A stretch of DNA of 64,000 nt from Bacillus rubiinfantis (GTDB lineage Bacteria; Bacillota; Bacilli; Bacillales; Cytobacillaceae): the NCBI GenBank assembly GCA_000752035.1, contig CCFE01000011.1, forward strand, positions 539,933 through 603,932, written 5' to 3'. The notes beneath the pieces were generated by a model, which saw only the letters and a program-made list of their open reading frames with translations, had not been told where the DNA came from and did not search any database. The position numbers and the translations under genes were made by a program. Numbering within the stretch: the stretch's first letter is position 1; each line of letters opens with the position of its first letter. Shown one piece after another: positions 16,847 to 25,753 of this stretch.

Positions 16847-16873
16847 AGGCCGGATTCAATATGAATGCGGCCT
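16847..16873. terminator. convergent terminator
   Basis: AGGCCG/CGGCCT stem (27 bp including loop), T-rich on the minus-strand exit. It serves the minus-strand dehydrogenase gene and possibly the ykvI-like gene. Confidence 0.65.
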
Positions 16874-16892
16874 CAACGTTTCAATTCTAACT

Positions 16893-17924
16893 TTAGACAA
16901 ACAGCTGAATTGGGTATGGTAAGTATTCAACAGCGTCAAGCTTTTCAACGGTGATATAGCCTGCCGGTGCTTTTAAAATAGTCGGAATCCGATTGACAAC
17001 CGTGGCACAGGTATGCTCGACCGTCGCCGGTTTCTTCACATAAAAGGTGGTATCTGGCTCGCCAGTTATTTTCCAATCACACATATCACCGTCATCCGGG
17101 CCATATACCTTGCCGATACACTGTGTCTCAATAATCGGTCCTTGGAATGTCTCGGTTGTGACGACCGCACTCATGCCAATGCAATGTCCTTTTGGAATCA
17201 CCCGGCCGAGCGTTGCCGAATACAAATCTTCGTCATAAAAATAAGGTACACATTTTTGTGTCTGCGACTTGATCGTCCAGCCCATTTTTGCACAAAGCGC
17301 CTCATTTGAGTTCCAGACATAGCTTGGTTCCAGCGTTTCCGGATGCGCAATTTTTTCCTCAAATTCCTCCGGCGTCATGCCAGCGCCATGTGCCTCCGCA
17401 AGCGCAAGTCCATAATCTTCAACATTATAACTGACAGCGCCTTCAATTTTATCAATACGATGAACACCGCCTGCCATGCAGCCAATCATGTTAATCCAGA
17501 AAATATCCTGCATTCCCGAACCGACAATCGTACAGTTATGTTCCTTCGCGAGTTTATCCAGCTTGTTTGTAATCGAAGAAGCGGTAGTCCACGGATAAAT
17601 CGCCTCTTCACAAGTCGTCACTACATTGATGCCGCGCGTCACACATTTTTCAAAATGAGGATAGACATCATTCATGAAGCTAAACAGAGTGAGGACTGCA
17701 ATATTAGCATCACACTCATCCAAGACAGCATCGGCATCACTGCGAATCGGGACACCAAGCTTCACGCCGAGTTCCGCCCAATCGCCTACATCCATGCCAA
17801 CCACATCCGGGTTGATATCAATCGCACCGACAATCTCCGCACCTTTTTCATACAGATAACGCAGAATATACTTCGACATTTTCCCACAGCCATACTGCAC
17901 TACACGAATCTTCTCATGATACAA
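16893..17924 (-). CDS. DapB-like NAD(P)-dependent dehydrogenase, 2,4-diaminopentanoate dehydrogenase-like
   Basis: 343 aa from the TTG at 17922-17924, with GGGG nine bases upstream; the longer frame to 17972 has no RBS. The N-terminal Rossmann motif VVQYGCGKMSKYILRYL resembles dihydrodipicolinate reductase and Ord. GSGMQDIFWINMIGCMAGG is characteristic of the family. Ord oxidises 2,4-diaminopentanoate in ornithine fermentation; relatives act on other amino acids. Near the hyu genes it may finish breakdown of a ring-opened amino acid. Separated from the OPT gene by a terminator. Confidence 0.78.
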   Translation of the reverse strand: MYHEKIRVVQYGCGKMSKYILRYLYEKGAEIVGAIDINPDVVGMDVGDWAELGVKLGVPIRSDADAVLDECDANIAVLTLFSFMNDVYPHFEKCVTRGINVVTTCEEAIYPWTTASSITNKLDKLAKEHNCTIVGSGMQDIFWINMIGCMAGGVHRIDKIEGAVSYNVEDYGLALAEAHGAGMTPEEFEEKIAHPETLEPSYVWNSNEALCAKMGWTIKSQTQKCVPYFYDEDLYSATLGRVIPKGHCIGMSAVVTTETFQGPIIETQCIGKVYGPDDGDMCDWKITGEPDTTFYVKKPATVEHTCATVVNRIPTILKAPAGYITVEKLDAVEYLPYPIQLFV

Positions 17925-18133
17925 GATGGATAACCCCTTTTCTATAAAAATTTTGGGAACAGGAGAACCCATTTTTACTAAAGCCGTAGATGTCTTACTA
18001 TCCTAAAGAAATTCTGATGGAAAAATGGTGAGCCTATTCCACTAGCCTAAGTATATAATGGTTAGAGTTACTACTAGTGGTGGATATTGGTAGATTGTGT
18101 GAACTTTAGAAGCCTGCTTGACTAGTAAAAAAA

Positions 18134-18161
18134 GACGGAAGCATTTTTGAAAACTTCCGCC
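18134..18161 (-). terminator. terminator of the OPT transporter gene
   Basis: GGCGGAAG/CTTCCGTC stem followed on the minus strand by seven T. Confidence 0.8.
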
Positions 18162-18176
18162 TACCAAACAGAGCAT

Positions 18177-19805
18177 TTATTTACCAATCTTAAAGACTGA
18201 AGTAAAGAAGCTATATAACGCATCCCCTGCGATGAAGCCGGCGGCTAGAATCGTCATTGGGGTTTCTGCTTCTTTTCCTTTCCATTTTAACACGGTGAAG
18301 CGAATGAGAATTCCGGCTAATACAGCCCAGCCTGCAATCGGATTGGTCAATAGTAAACCAGTTGCAAAGAGAATCCCTAGTTGTCGTTTTGATCCTCCAA
18401 GTAATTGTAGCAAGGCCCCCGGAATCGCCCAAAGGAATAAATGTTTGGCGATTTCTGGTGATACACCAGACTTGATCGTGGCTGCATATACATGGTTAAC
18501 TGGAGGAATCAATCCCTGAGAAAAATAACTATTATAGGTTGCTAGAACAACAATCGCTGCTACTGAAAAACCAATGATTCCCGCATAGAGCTGCTGGCGT
18601 CTGCCTTTCCGTTCAAAATTAGGATCCTGCCCATTGCCGCGGAGCATGTAGCCAGTCTTTAAATCATAGCCCATGTCGGCAAAGGCCACACCGGTGGAGG
18701 CGCTGAACCCGACAAGAAGTGCTAATGCTGGGGTCGGGAAGCCGATTAAAATCCCAATGATTAAGGTAATCAATGCCACGGCAAAGGCCGGAAACCAACC
18801 CGCATGCATCGCTGCGATACCGACAATTAACTCGTGAGCGAAGGCCGCAATCGTTGCAAACAAAAGAAACCCAACAATCATTCCAGCGGACATATCAGTA
18901 AGCACACCACCCATAAACGCTAATAATAACGCGATTAATAGGTAGGCAACGAACCCGTAGCCAAAGGCTTGGCCAATATCTCTTTCTGACCTGGAAAATG
19001 AAGCCTCCCCAACCGCTGTAGCAGCGGCCGTCTCCCTCTTTGCACGTTGAGAAACCGCATCAACCTTCTTCTTTTTAAAAATAAGGAAGACAACCTGGAA
19101 TAGGGCAACAATCCCCGCACCAATCATAAATCCATGGGGGATATACTGCTCACTAATATCAAAGCCAAACAACTGAACTGAATATCCCTTTAGCAATAAA
19201 CCGATTCCAAACATCGTCAGTGCCCAAATATTACCGATAAAGGCAACCCCGAAAGCCGACATTGGAATTTTAATGACGGAGCCGATAATCCCAATGGCAA
19301 TGCCAATACTTAGCAGCTTCGCACGTTTTCCTCCTTCGTCTCCCGCTTTAATTGCCTCAGCTGTGGCAATTCCTGGAGGCCAGGCTTCTTTTGCTGGAAA
19401 CACCTTTGTATCGAAAAACTTATACAAAAGTATCGCATCTAAAAACATCGCTAACGTTACACCGATAAACAAGGGAAGAACAAGTTCTTTCAAGCCTAAA
19501 ACATATGGGATACCAATTGGAAGTAACAAACTGCTCGCAGCGCCAAATGTAGCTGCTGAGATGGAGGACTGAACCAAATTTTGCCGGTGAACTGATTTGA
19601 ATTTTAGAAAGGCTTGAATGGGAATTCGCGCAATCAGCATGGCGAAAATAGCGCCAATAATGGAGGTATTAGCCGAAATCCCCAACGAAGTGATCAATTG
19701 GACCCCAATGATTGCCCCTACGACTGCTGTTCCAATCGTTGTTGCGAGAATCATCGGTTCGAATGCTGACGGATGCTCCTTTTCTATCAATCTATTGTCT
19801 TTCAT
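18177..19805 (-). CDS. OPT-family oligopeptide/metal-chelate transporter
   Basis: 542 aa, about 14-15 hydrophobic segments, matching bacterial OPT proteins in length and in motifs such as AWPPGIATAEAIKAG near 140 and GFPTPALALLVGFSASTGVAFADMGYD split over 350-380. OPT carriers import oligopeptides or siderophore-metal complexes by proton symport. Start ATG with AAGGAGG. It lies 50 bp after the IclR gene, probably in one transcript, so its substrate should be related to the hydantoin/oxoproline genes. Confidence 0.88.
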   Translation of the reverse strand: MKDNRLIEKEHPSAFEPMILATTIGTAVVGAIIGVQLITSLGISANTSIIGAIFAMLIARIPIQAFLKFKSVHRQNLVQSSISAATFGAASSLLLPIGIPYVLGLKELVLPLFIGVTLAMFLDAILLYKFFDTKVFPAKEAWPPGIATAEAIKAGDEGGKRAKLLSIGIAIGIIGSVIKIPMSAFGVAFIGNIWALTMFGIGLLLKGYSVQLFGFDISEQYIPHGFMIGAGIVALFQVVFLIFKKKKVDAVSQRAKRETAAATAVGEASFSRSERDIGQAFGYGFVAYLLIALLLAFMGGVLTDMSAGMIVGFLLFATIAAFAHELIVGIAAMHAGWFPAFAVALITLIIGILIGFPTPALALLVGFSASTGVAFADMGYDLKTGYMLRGNGQDPNFERKGRRQQLYAGIIGFSVAAIVVLATYNSYFSQGLIPPVNHVYAATIKSGVSPEIAKHLFLWAIPGALLQLLGGSKRQLGILFATGLLLTNPIAGWAVLAGILIRFTVLKWKGKEAETPMTILAAGFIAGDALYSFFTSVFKIGK

Positions 19806-19855
19806 ACATTTCCTCCTTTTTCACCTTACATTTAGTAAAAACCGACGGAACCATA

Positions 19856-20620
19856 TTATTTATAGTGGTTGCTAAAATGATTGAGAAAGCTTTGAATTTC
19901 CTTTGCTTCCTTCAGTAAATTTTTCAAAGCAAAATCAAAGTCAATTTCCTGGACCCGATATTCCGGTCCACTGATCGTGAGCGAAGCAATGATTTCGTTT
20001 TGACGATTAAACAGGGGAACACCCAGACCGAAAACGGCGTCGGAATACTCGCCGACCGTATAACACCAGCCCTTGCTTTTGATGTCAGCCAAGTCCGAAA
20101 TTAACGTGGCCTTGTCCAAGATGGTATTTTTCGTAAATGGCCGTAATCCTTGTTCAATAATTTCCTGCTGCCTGTCCTGCGGCAAATAGGCCATAATCAC
20201 CTTACAGGAAGCCCCGACATAGAGAGGAGTTCTCGTTCCCAGTGAAACATCATACTTGATGCGTTGGGTACTCTCGGCAATCTCCACGGTCACTCCGTCT
20301 GATTTGTCCAGCCATGTTAAAAAGATAGATTCTTCAACTACGTTTGCAAGCCTTTTCATAACTGGGTACACCAATTCTGATAAGCGCATCTTATCTTTGA
20401 CCATTTGCCCATACTCTAAAAAACGCAACCCGAGTTCATATTTTTTGGAAATAGGATCCTGTGACAAAAAGCCATACTTCTCAAATGATGCTAATATTCG
20501 ATAGACGATTGAATGGCTGATGCCCATCTCCTTTGCTAACTCGCGAACCCCCCATGAAGGAGTCTCCTTCGTAAAGTATTGTAGGATTTCCAGTGATTGG
20601 TCTAATGTTTTTAACGACAT
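19856..20620 (-). CDS. IclR-family transcriptional regulator
   Basis: 254 aa from the ATG at 20618-20620 (GGGGAGG ten bases upstream). The N-terminal winged helix covers residues 1-65 (VRELAKEMGISHSIVYRILASFEKYGFL). The C-terminal IclR effector domain includes SLGTRTPLYVGASCKVIMA and GWCYTVGEYSDAVFGLGVP. IclR proteins control catabolic operons in response to small acids. Placed between hyuAB and the OPT transporter and probably controls both. Confidence 0.92.
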   Translation of the reverse strand: MSLKTLDQSLEILQYFTKETPSWGVRELAKEMGISHSIVYRILASFEKYGFLSQDPISKKYELGLRFLEYGQMVKDKMRLSELVYPVMKRLANVVEESIFLTWLDKSDGVTVEIAESTQRIKYDVSLGTRTPLYVGASCKVIMAYLPQDRQQEIIEQGLRPFTKNTILDKATLISDLADIKSKGWCYTVGEYSDAVFGLGVPLFNRQNEIIASLTISGPEYRVQEIDFDFALKNLLKEAKEIQSFLNHFSNHYK

Positions 20621-20734
20621 CTCTACTGCCACCTCCCCTAACTGTCTCTATATTCGAAACACCGTATCGTTTTATAACATTATTATATAACAGGATTATT
20701 AATCTAACAATAGAGAATTTTCTAAAAACATTTA

Positions 20735-20782
20735 GACTACAAACCCCCGTAATCCCTAGCTAGCCTTCACGGGAGTTTGTCA
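20735..20782 (-). terminator. hairpin after hyuB
   Basis: ACAAAC-CCCCGT paired with ACGGGAGTTTGT in a long stem immediately after the hyuB stop. T content afterwards is moderate, so partial read-through into the IclR gene is possible. Confidence 0.55.
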
Positions 20783-20786
20783 TAGG

Positions 20787-22538
20787 TTATTCCTTGTTTT
20801 GCCTTTCCTCCGATAACTTAATGACCTCAAAAGTGACAGGATCGATACTGACCCCAAATTTACTCTCTGCCTGAGCAGCCGATATATAGCCGTTTTTAAC
20901 ATCACTGACGATTTTTTCTACCGGACGTTTAAGAGGGTCACCATAGCCTCCGCCGGTAGCCGTCACCAATTGGGCCACGTCGCCTTTATTAAGCGGGAAT
21001 CTTGCGGCCACACCAAAAGGGTCTATGGTTTCACCAGTTGTTTTTACAATTTGTACATAATTTGATGAGCCATTCTCCCCGCCATTCATACCCCAAGGAG
21101 TAAATTGATGGCGTCCAAACGTTACCGACAGTTTCTGGTTATCCGTCAAGGCCCGATAAGACCGAACGACCCCGGAGCCGCCAATAAACTCACCTGCACC
21201 TGCGCCATCACAGCGAAGACGATATTCATCTACAAGCACACCATATCTTGTCTCTGCAACCTCCATTGGAATATTATAGGTCTCGCCATCACCCATACAG
21301 AATTGTCCGCGCTGGCCGTCCTGCCCCTCACCAGCTCCCCAGCCGCCAACAGAAGGCTCAACAATGAGAAATGGCGCATCTGTATCCTGATGTACCCCAG
21401 AGAGCACAGTAGAACAAACCGATACTAAGTGTCCCGCTGTTAATCGGTCTGGCAAAAGCGGGGCTAATGCTTTCCAAATCAATTCTGCGCCACCAATTCG
21501 TCCCTCAAAATTCATCGAAACCGGTGCTGGCCGCTCCGCTGATAAAATCGAAGCTTTATCAGTAATAATTTTTAAAGGGAAAAATAAGCCTTCATTAATA
21601 TTCTTCTGTGCCGGCCTCATAATCGCTAAGTACATCACACGCACACTTGCCAAGAGCCCAAAATACGAGCAATTGACGGGATTTGTCACCTGTGGATGGC
21701 TGCCGCGAAAATCACAAATAAATTCATCATCTGTAATCGTAATCTTCACCTTAATCGGATACGGCCCGCCCTTTGCCGGGTCTCCCTCAATATAATCCTC
21801 CGCCGTAAATGTCCCCTTTGGCAGATTCTGCAACTCCTGTCTGGCCAATTGTTCACCCTGATTTAAGAGATTACTAATTGCCGCTTGGACGAATTCCTTT
21901 GAATGCTTATCACATAATTCGACGACTCTTTTTGCACCGGTTTTTAACGCGGCAACCTGGGCCCACATATCGCCGAGAGACAATTCCGGCAGTCGGACAT
22001 TGGTCGAGATAATATCGACAACAGCTTGATTGACTTCCCCGCCATCAAAGAGCTTTACTCCAGGCAGTTGCAGCCCTTCCTGGAAAATTTCCGTTGAATC
22101 ACTGGTAAACGAACCCGGGTCTTTCCCGCCAACTTCTGTCCAATGGCCTTTGTTTGCTGAAAAAGCGATCAATTCCCCTTTGTAAAAAATCGGCATTACC
22201 AGTCCAACATCAGAAAGATGCGACCCCCCGCCAACAAACGGATCATTAATAATAATGATATCGCCTTCTGTTAAACTCTTTCCCCCGTCAAATTTTTCAA
22301 CCACATGCTGAACCATCGGACTTAACATGCCAATAAAGCTCGTTACTCCGTTTCCTTGACTGATTAACTGACCTTTTGCATCCGTTAACCCGCAAGCATA
22401 GTCCAACACTTCATAAATAATCGGACTCATGGAGGTTCGCGCTAGCGCTAGGAACATCTCATCGCCAATCGATAACAGGGAGTCCTTAATTACTTCTATT
22501 GTAAATGGATTTATTTTCGCCTGATTTACAGTCGCCAT
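20787..22538 (-). CDS. hyuB: hydantoinase/oxoprolinase subunit B
   Basis: 583 aa from the ATG at 22536-22538, one base after the hyuA stop and preceded by GGGGGTGG. The longer frame overlaps hyuA and is rejected. Family features include NDPFVGGGSHLSDVG near 90, DFRGSHPQV and a C-terminal GGGYGDPLKRP. With HyuA it forms an ATP-dependent enzyme of the N-methylhydantoinase/5-oxoprolinase/acetone carboxylase superfamily that opens lactam or imide rings. Confidence 0.93.
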   Translation of the reverse strand: MATVNQAKINPFTIEVIKDSLLSIGDEMFLALARTSMSPIIYEVLDYACGLTDAKGQLISQGNGVTSFIGMLSPMVQHVVEKFDGGKSLTEGDIIIINDPFVGGGSHLSDVGLVMPIFYKGELIAFSANKGHWTEVGGKDPGSFTSDSTEIFQEGLQLPGVKLFDGGEVNQAVVDIISTNVRLPELSLGDMWAQVAALKTGAKRVVELCDKHSKEFVQAAISNLLNQGEQLARQELQNLPKGTFTAEDYIEGDPAKGGPYPIKVKITITDDEFICDFRGSHPQVTNPVNCSYFGLLASVRVMYLAIMRPAQKNINEGLFFPLKIITDKASILSAERPAPVSMNFEGRIGGAELIWKALAPLLPDRLTAGHLVSVCSTVLSGVHQDTDAPFLIVEPSVGGWGAGEGQDGQRGQFCMGDGETYNIPMEVAETRYGVLVDEYRLRCDGAGAGEFIGGSGVVRSYRALTDNQKLSVTFGRHQFTPWGMNGGENGSSNYVQIVKTTGETIDPFGVAARFPLNKGDVAQLVTATGGGYGDPLKRPVEKIVSDVKNGYISAAQAESKFGVSIDPVTFEVIKLSEERQNKE

Positions 22539-22539
22539 C

Positions 22540-24585
22540 TTATTCCACCCCCGTATAAATAACGATATTTCCGTATTGGTCGATTTCCAGTGATTGGTTA
22601 GCATAGATAATCGTTGATGCAGAGCGCTCCTCAACAATCGCCGGACCGGTCACGTTCATACCCGGCTCCAGTTGCTCACGGTCATAAACAGCAGTTGAAA
22701 CCCAGCCTTCTTCCTTAAAATACACTGGCCGATGTTCCTTTAACGCATCATGTAGTGACTTTCCTTGTGAGCTTAGTGGCTGCAGCACAGGCTTTTCTAC
22801 TTTTCCAAAGCCAGTAAGATGCAAATTAACGATTTCTGTTTGCGCATCAGGAAGTTTAAAGGTGTAATTTTGTTCGTGGAGTTGGTGGAAATGGGCGATG
22901 ATGTCCTCAATCATTTCCTCACTCCATGTCAAAGTTGGCACCGGTACTTTGACGGTATGTTCTTGTCCAACATAGCGCATATCAACGAATCTGCTAAACA
23001 CCATTTGTTCTTTTTTGATACCTTCTTCGATAAACCGGTTGATCGCCTCGTGGGTCATGACATCCCACTCCTGATTAATAGCCGGGATATCGAGGTCCTT
23101 TAATGGGTTAATATGGGTTTTGATATAGTCATGACGCAGGTCCGTCATCAACATGCCCCAGGCTGAGAAAACGGCAGACGCGACTGGGATAATAATCTTT
23201 TTCACGCCCAATTCATCCGCCAAGGCTGCCGCGTGCATCGACCCGCCACCGCCAAAGGCAATCATTGTGAACTCCTGCGGGTCATAGCCTTTACGAATCG
23301 AGATTAGTTTAAGTGCATTCAACATATTTGAATTGGCGATATCAATAATCCCCATTGCACCCTCTTCTACGGTTAAGTCGTAATGAGAGGAGACCTTTTC
23401 TTCAATAGCCTGTTTTACCTTGTCCAAATCGACATCATAGTCAAAGTTATTTTTCGAAAGACGGCCTGCAACTAAGTTGGCATCTGTCGTCGTTGGCTCT
23501 TCCCCGCCTTGTCCGTATGCAACCGGTCCAGGTACAGCGCCAGCGGACTGCGGGCCAACCTTTAAGGAACCTGTCGAATCAATCCAGGCAATTGAACCGC
23601 CGCCATTACCGATTTCCACAATATCCACTACCGGAACCTTTACAGGATATCCAGCCGTATTTTCGGTTTTTTCAATGTAATAGTCGGTCGTCACTTTGAC
23701 CTCGCTATTGGTAATCAGGGAGCATTTAGCTGTTGTTCCGCCAATGTCAAAGGCAATGATATTGTTTTCTCTTAATAATTGACCAAGGATCGCTGCCCCA
23801 TAAATCCCGGCGACTGGTCCCGATTCTACCATGTGGATCGGTGTTTGCTTTGCCCCTTCAAAGGTTGTCGCGCCGCCATTGGATTGCATAATATACGTGC
23901 CGCCTTGCACACCATGGTGCTCCAGATTTGTTTTCAACTTATCAATATAAGAACCGGCAATCGGCTTAACATAGGAGTTCAGCACAGTCGTATTAGTCCT
24001 TTCATATTCGCGCCATTCCTTGGTAATTTCATGGGAGGCCGTAACAGCCACTTCCGGCCATAATTGCTTAATTAAGGAAACCGTTTTCATTTCATGTGCT
24101 GGATTAATGTAGGAATGTAAATAACAAACTGCAATGGCATCTACCTGCTCTTGTTTGAAAAACGCCAGGATGCCTGAAAGCTGACCCTCGTGTAGTGGGG
24201 TTAACACTTCACCTTTGTAGTTAAGTCTTTCGTCAATTTCCATTCTCAAATAGCGCTCCACAAATGGTTTAGGCTTCTGGTAGCGAAAATTATATAAATC
24301 CGGCCGATTCCCTCGCGCAATTTCAAGGACATCCCTCGCCCCTTTTGTGGTAATCAGCCCCACCTTAACTCCCTTTCTCTCGGTTAAGGCATTGATAACG
24401 ACCGTTGATCCATGAATAAACATATCAATCGCCTGCGGTGTAATTCCGCTCTTGTCGATAACATCCATTACCCCTTTTTCAAACTGAGAAGGAGTCGTAT
24501 GGGCCTTCGCCACACCAAATTTCCCATCATCATCAACATAAACAAGATCGGTAAATGTGCCCCCAATATCCGTTGCAACTCTCAT
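22540..24585 (-). CDS. hyuA: hydantoinase/oxoprolinase subunit A
   Basis: 681 aa. N-terminal ATP-binding ASKHA fold (RVATDIGGTFTDLVYVDDDG), a second phosphate motif IIAFDIGGTTAKCSLI near 275 and TDANLVAGRLS near 375, typical of HyuA/OplaH-A. Partner of HyuB; the genes are separated by one base. Ring substrates in this superfamily include hydantoins, 5-oxoproline and, in carboxylases, ketones; the sequence alone does not decide. RBS AAAGGTGG before ATG. Confidence 0.93.
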   Translation of the reverse strand: MRVATDIGGTFTDLVYVDDDGKFGVAKAHTTPSQFEKGVMDVIDKSGITPQAIDMFIHGSTVVINALTERKGVKVGLITTKGARDVLEIARGNRPDLYNFRYQKPKPFVERYLRMEIDERLNYKGEVLTPLHEGQLSGILAFFKQEQVDAIAVCYLHSYINPAHEMKTVSLIKQLWPEVAVTASHEITKEWREYERTNTTVLNSYVKPIAGSYIDKLKTNLEHHGVQGGTYIMQSNGGATTFEGAKQTPIHMVESGPVAGIYGAAILGQLLRENNIIAFDIGGTTAKCSLITNSEVKVTTDYYIEKTENTAGYPVKVPVVDIVEIGNGGGSIAWIDSTGSLKVGPQSAGAVPGPVAYGQGGEEPTTTDANLVAGRLSKNNFDYDVDLDKVKQAIEEKVSSHYDLTVEEGAMGIIDIANSNMLNALKLISIRKGYDPQEFTMIAFGGGGSMHAAALADELGVKKIIIPVASAVFSAWGMLMTDLRHDYIKTHINPLKDLDIPAINQEWDVMTHEAINRFIEEGIKKEQMVFSRFVDMRYVGQEHTVKVPVPTLTWSEEMIEDIIAHFHQLHEQNYTFKLPDAQTEIVNLHLTGFGKVEKPVLQPLSSQGKSLHDALKEHRPVYFKEEGWVSTAVYDREQLEPGMNVTGPAIVEERSASTIIYANQSLEIDQYGNIVIYTGVE

Positions 24586-24734
24586 CTAAAAACCACCTTT
24601 GTTTTGTTTTTTGGAAGTATTGTCTCTATATAAGAACCACTGGTTCATTTTATGATTACTTTTATTATATTTTATTTATTTTAAATTATCAATATTTTCT
24701 GTATGGATTTTTCTTGTTTGCTTACATAGCAAAA

Positions 24735-24759
24735 GGAGAAGTGCTGTTGACACTTCTCC
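24735..24759 (-). terminator. GGAGAAGTG-type hairpin
   Basis: GGAGAAGTG/CACTTCTCC stem followed on the minus strand by CTTTTGC. It is one of six near-identical stems in the window and lies 150 bp beyond a second one at 24885. Confidence 0.65.
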
Positions 24760-24884
24760 TTGGGGATGGTTTTCAATTATCTGCAGATAGAATCCTTGTC
24801 CTTATTTTTGCGGTTGAATGAATTTTTGATGTGGTTGGGGAGATTCAGGGGGCTCAATTTTACCGGGCGGCACGAACATAAAAA

Positions 24885-24905
24885 AAGAAGTGCTGTTCAC
24901 ACTTC
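24885..24905 (-). terminator. terminator of the 170-aa secreted protein gene
   Basis: AGAAGTG/CACTTCT stem followed on the minus strand by seven T, ten bases after the stop of the gene at 24916. The rest of the 24586-24884 gap shows no gene. Confidence 0.85.
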
Positions 24906-24915
24906 TCATCTGCTG

Positions 24916-25428
24916 CTATTTGATATGGAGAGTGCCATCCTCGTCCGATGAATAGTAAGCATTCATACCGTTTTTGGTACCGATATGGAATTCCACCATA
25001 TTTTTGCCCCGTTTAATATAGCGAACATAGTATTTTCCAGCCTTATATGTATTTTGGGCAACAGGCTTACCGAAGTATTTTCTAAACTGACTTGCCGATA
25101 CTTTGGTTTTTACATTCTTCATAATTAAAACTACTTTACTCCCTGATGGAATTTTTGTAGAGGTTCCGTTATAAAAAAAACAATAACTAGCCTTCTTGGT
25201 TGTATAAATATACATTTCAGCGCGATTCCCTTTACCCTTTTGACTCTTTTTGAGCGTTTTATAGGTCATACCCACATTTCCGGGAGCTCCTTTTAATTTC
25301 CCTTTTTTAGCCAGCTTTACAAACTCTTTATTGACATACGAACTGGCTTCAGTTGACTTCGAAGGCATCGTGGCACCAACGAGAAAAACCGCGACCATCA
25401 CTAGCAAAATACGAAAAAACTTTTTCAT
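24916..25428 (-). CDS. secreted protein of unknown function, possibly DUF4309-like
   Basis: 170 aa. Signal peptide with hydrophobic core at residues 7-20, probable cleavage after TEA or nearby. The mature protein is strongly basic (many KGK and KK), with a pattern GKLKGAPGNVGMTYKTLKK that recalls DUF4309/YjgB exported proteins. No catalytic motif is seen. Monocistronic with a typical terminator; start ATG after AGGAGGGTGCAGC. Confidence 0.65.
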   Translation of the reverse strand: MKKFFRILLVMVAVFLVGATMPSKSTEASSYVNKEFVKLAKKGKLKGAPGNVGMTYKTLKKSQKGKGNRAEMYIYTTKKASYCFFYNGTSTKIPSGSKVVLIMKNVKTKVSASQFRKYFGKPVAQNTYKAGKYYVRYIKRGKNMVEFHIGTKNGMNAYYSSDEDGTLHIK

Positions 25429-25538
25429 GCTGCACCCTCCTAAACTATATAATTGCTTTTAGAATAGCATAATTTTCCGAAAGCGATTACTAAAATTTTT
25501 GGCGTATGTCTTAAATTTTTTTAGTTGATTTTTTGATT

Positions 25539-25641
25539 CGCTAATATATCTTAAAAAACGCTAATATAATCCTATTTTTCGCTAATAAAATGTGATATTC
25601 GCTAATAAAACCACCGAAATCGCTAATAAAATTATAAAAGC
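25539..25641. repeat. cluster of CGCTAATA words at 20-21 bp spacing
   Basis: Five CGCTAAT words start at 25539, 25559, 25580, 25600 and 25621, separated by 12-13 bp of unrelated sequence. The spacing is two helical turns. Non-coding, upstream of the 170-aa protein gene. Confidence 0.85.
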
Positions 25642-25716
25642 TAGTATTGTTTAATTTCTTACACTTACCTTTATTTGAAACAACTCCGATTCCTATGAAG
25701 CGTCATATATAAAAAA

Positions 25717-25738
25717 GGAGAAGTACTGTCACTTCTCC
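25717..25738 (-). terminator. terminator of the 408-aa protein gene
   Basis: GGAGAAGT/ACTTCTCC stem followed by six T on the minus strand. Same stem family as at 24735. Confidence 0.85.
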
Positions 25739-25753
25739 ATCAACTACTTACCA

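Noticed and set aside
22539..22637. Longer start for hyuB
   Set aside because: Overlaps the hyuA 3' end; the ATG at 22538 follows directly after the hyuA stop with a good RBS.
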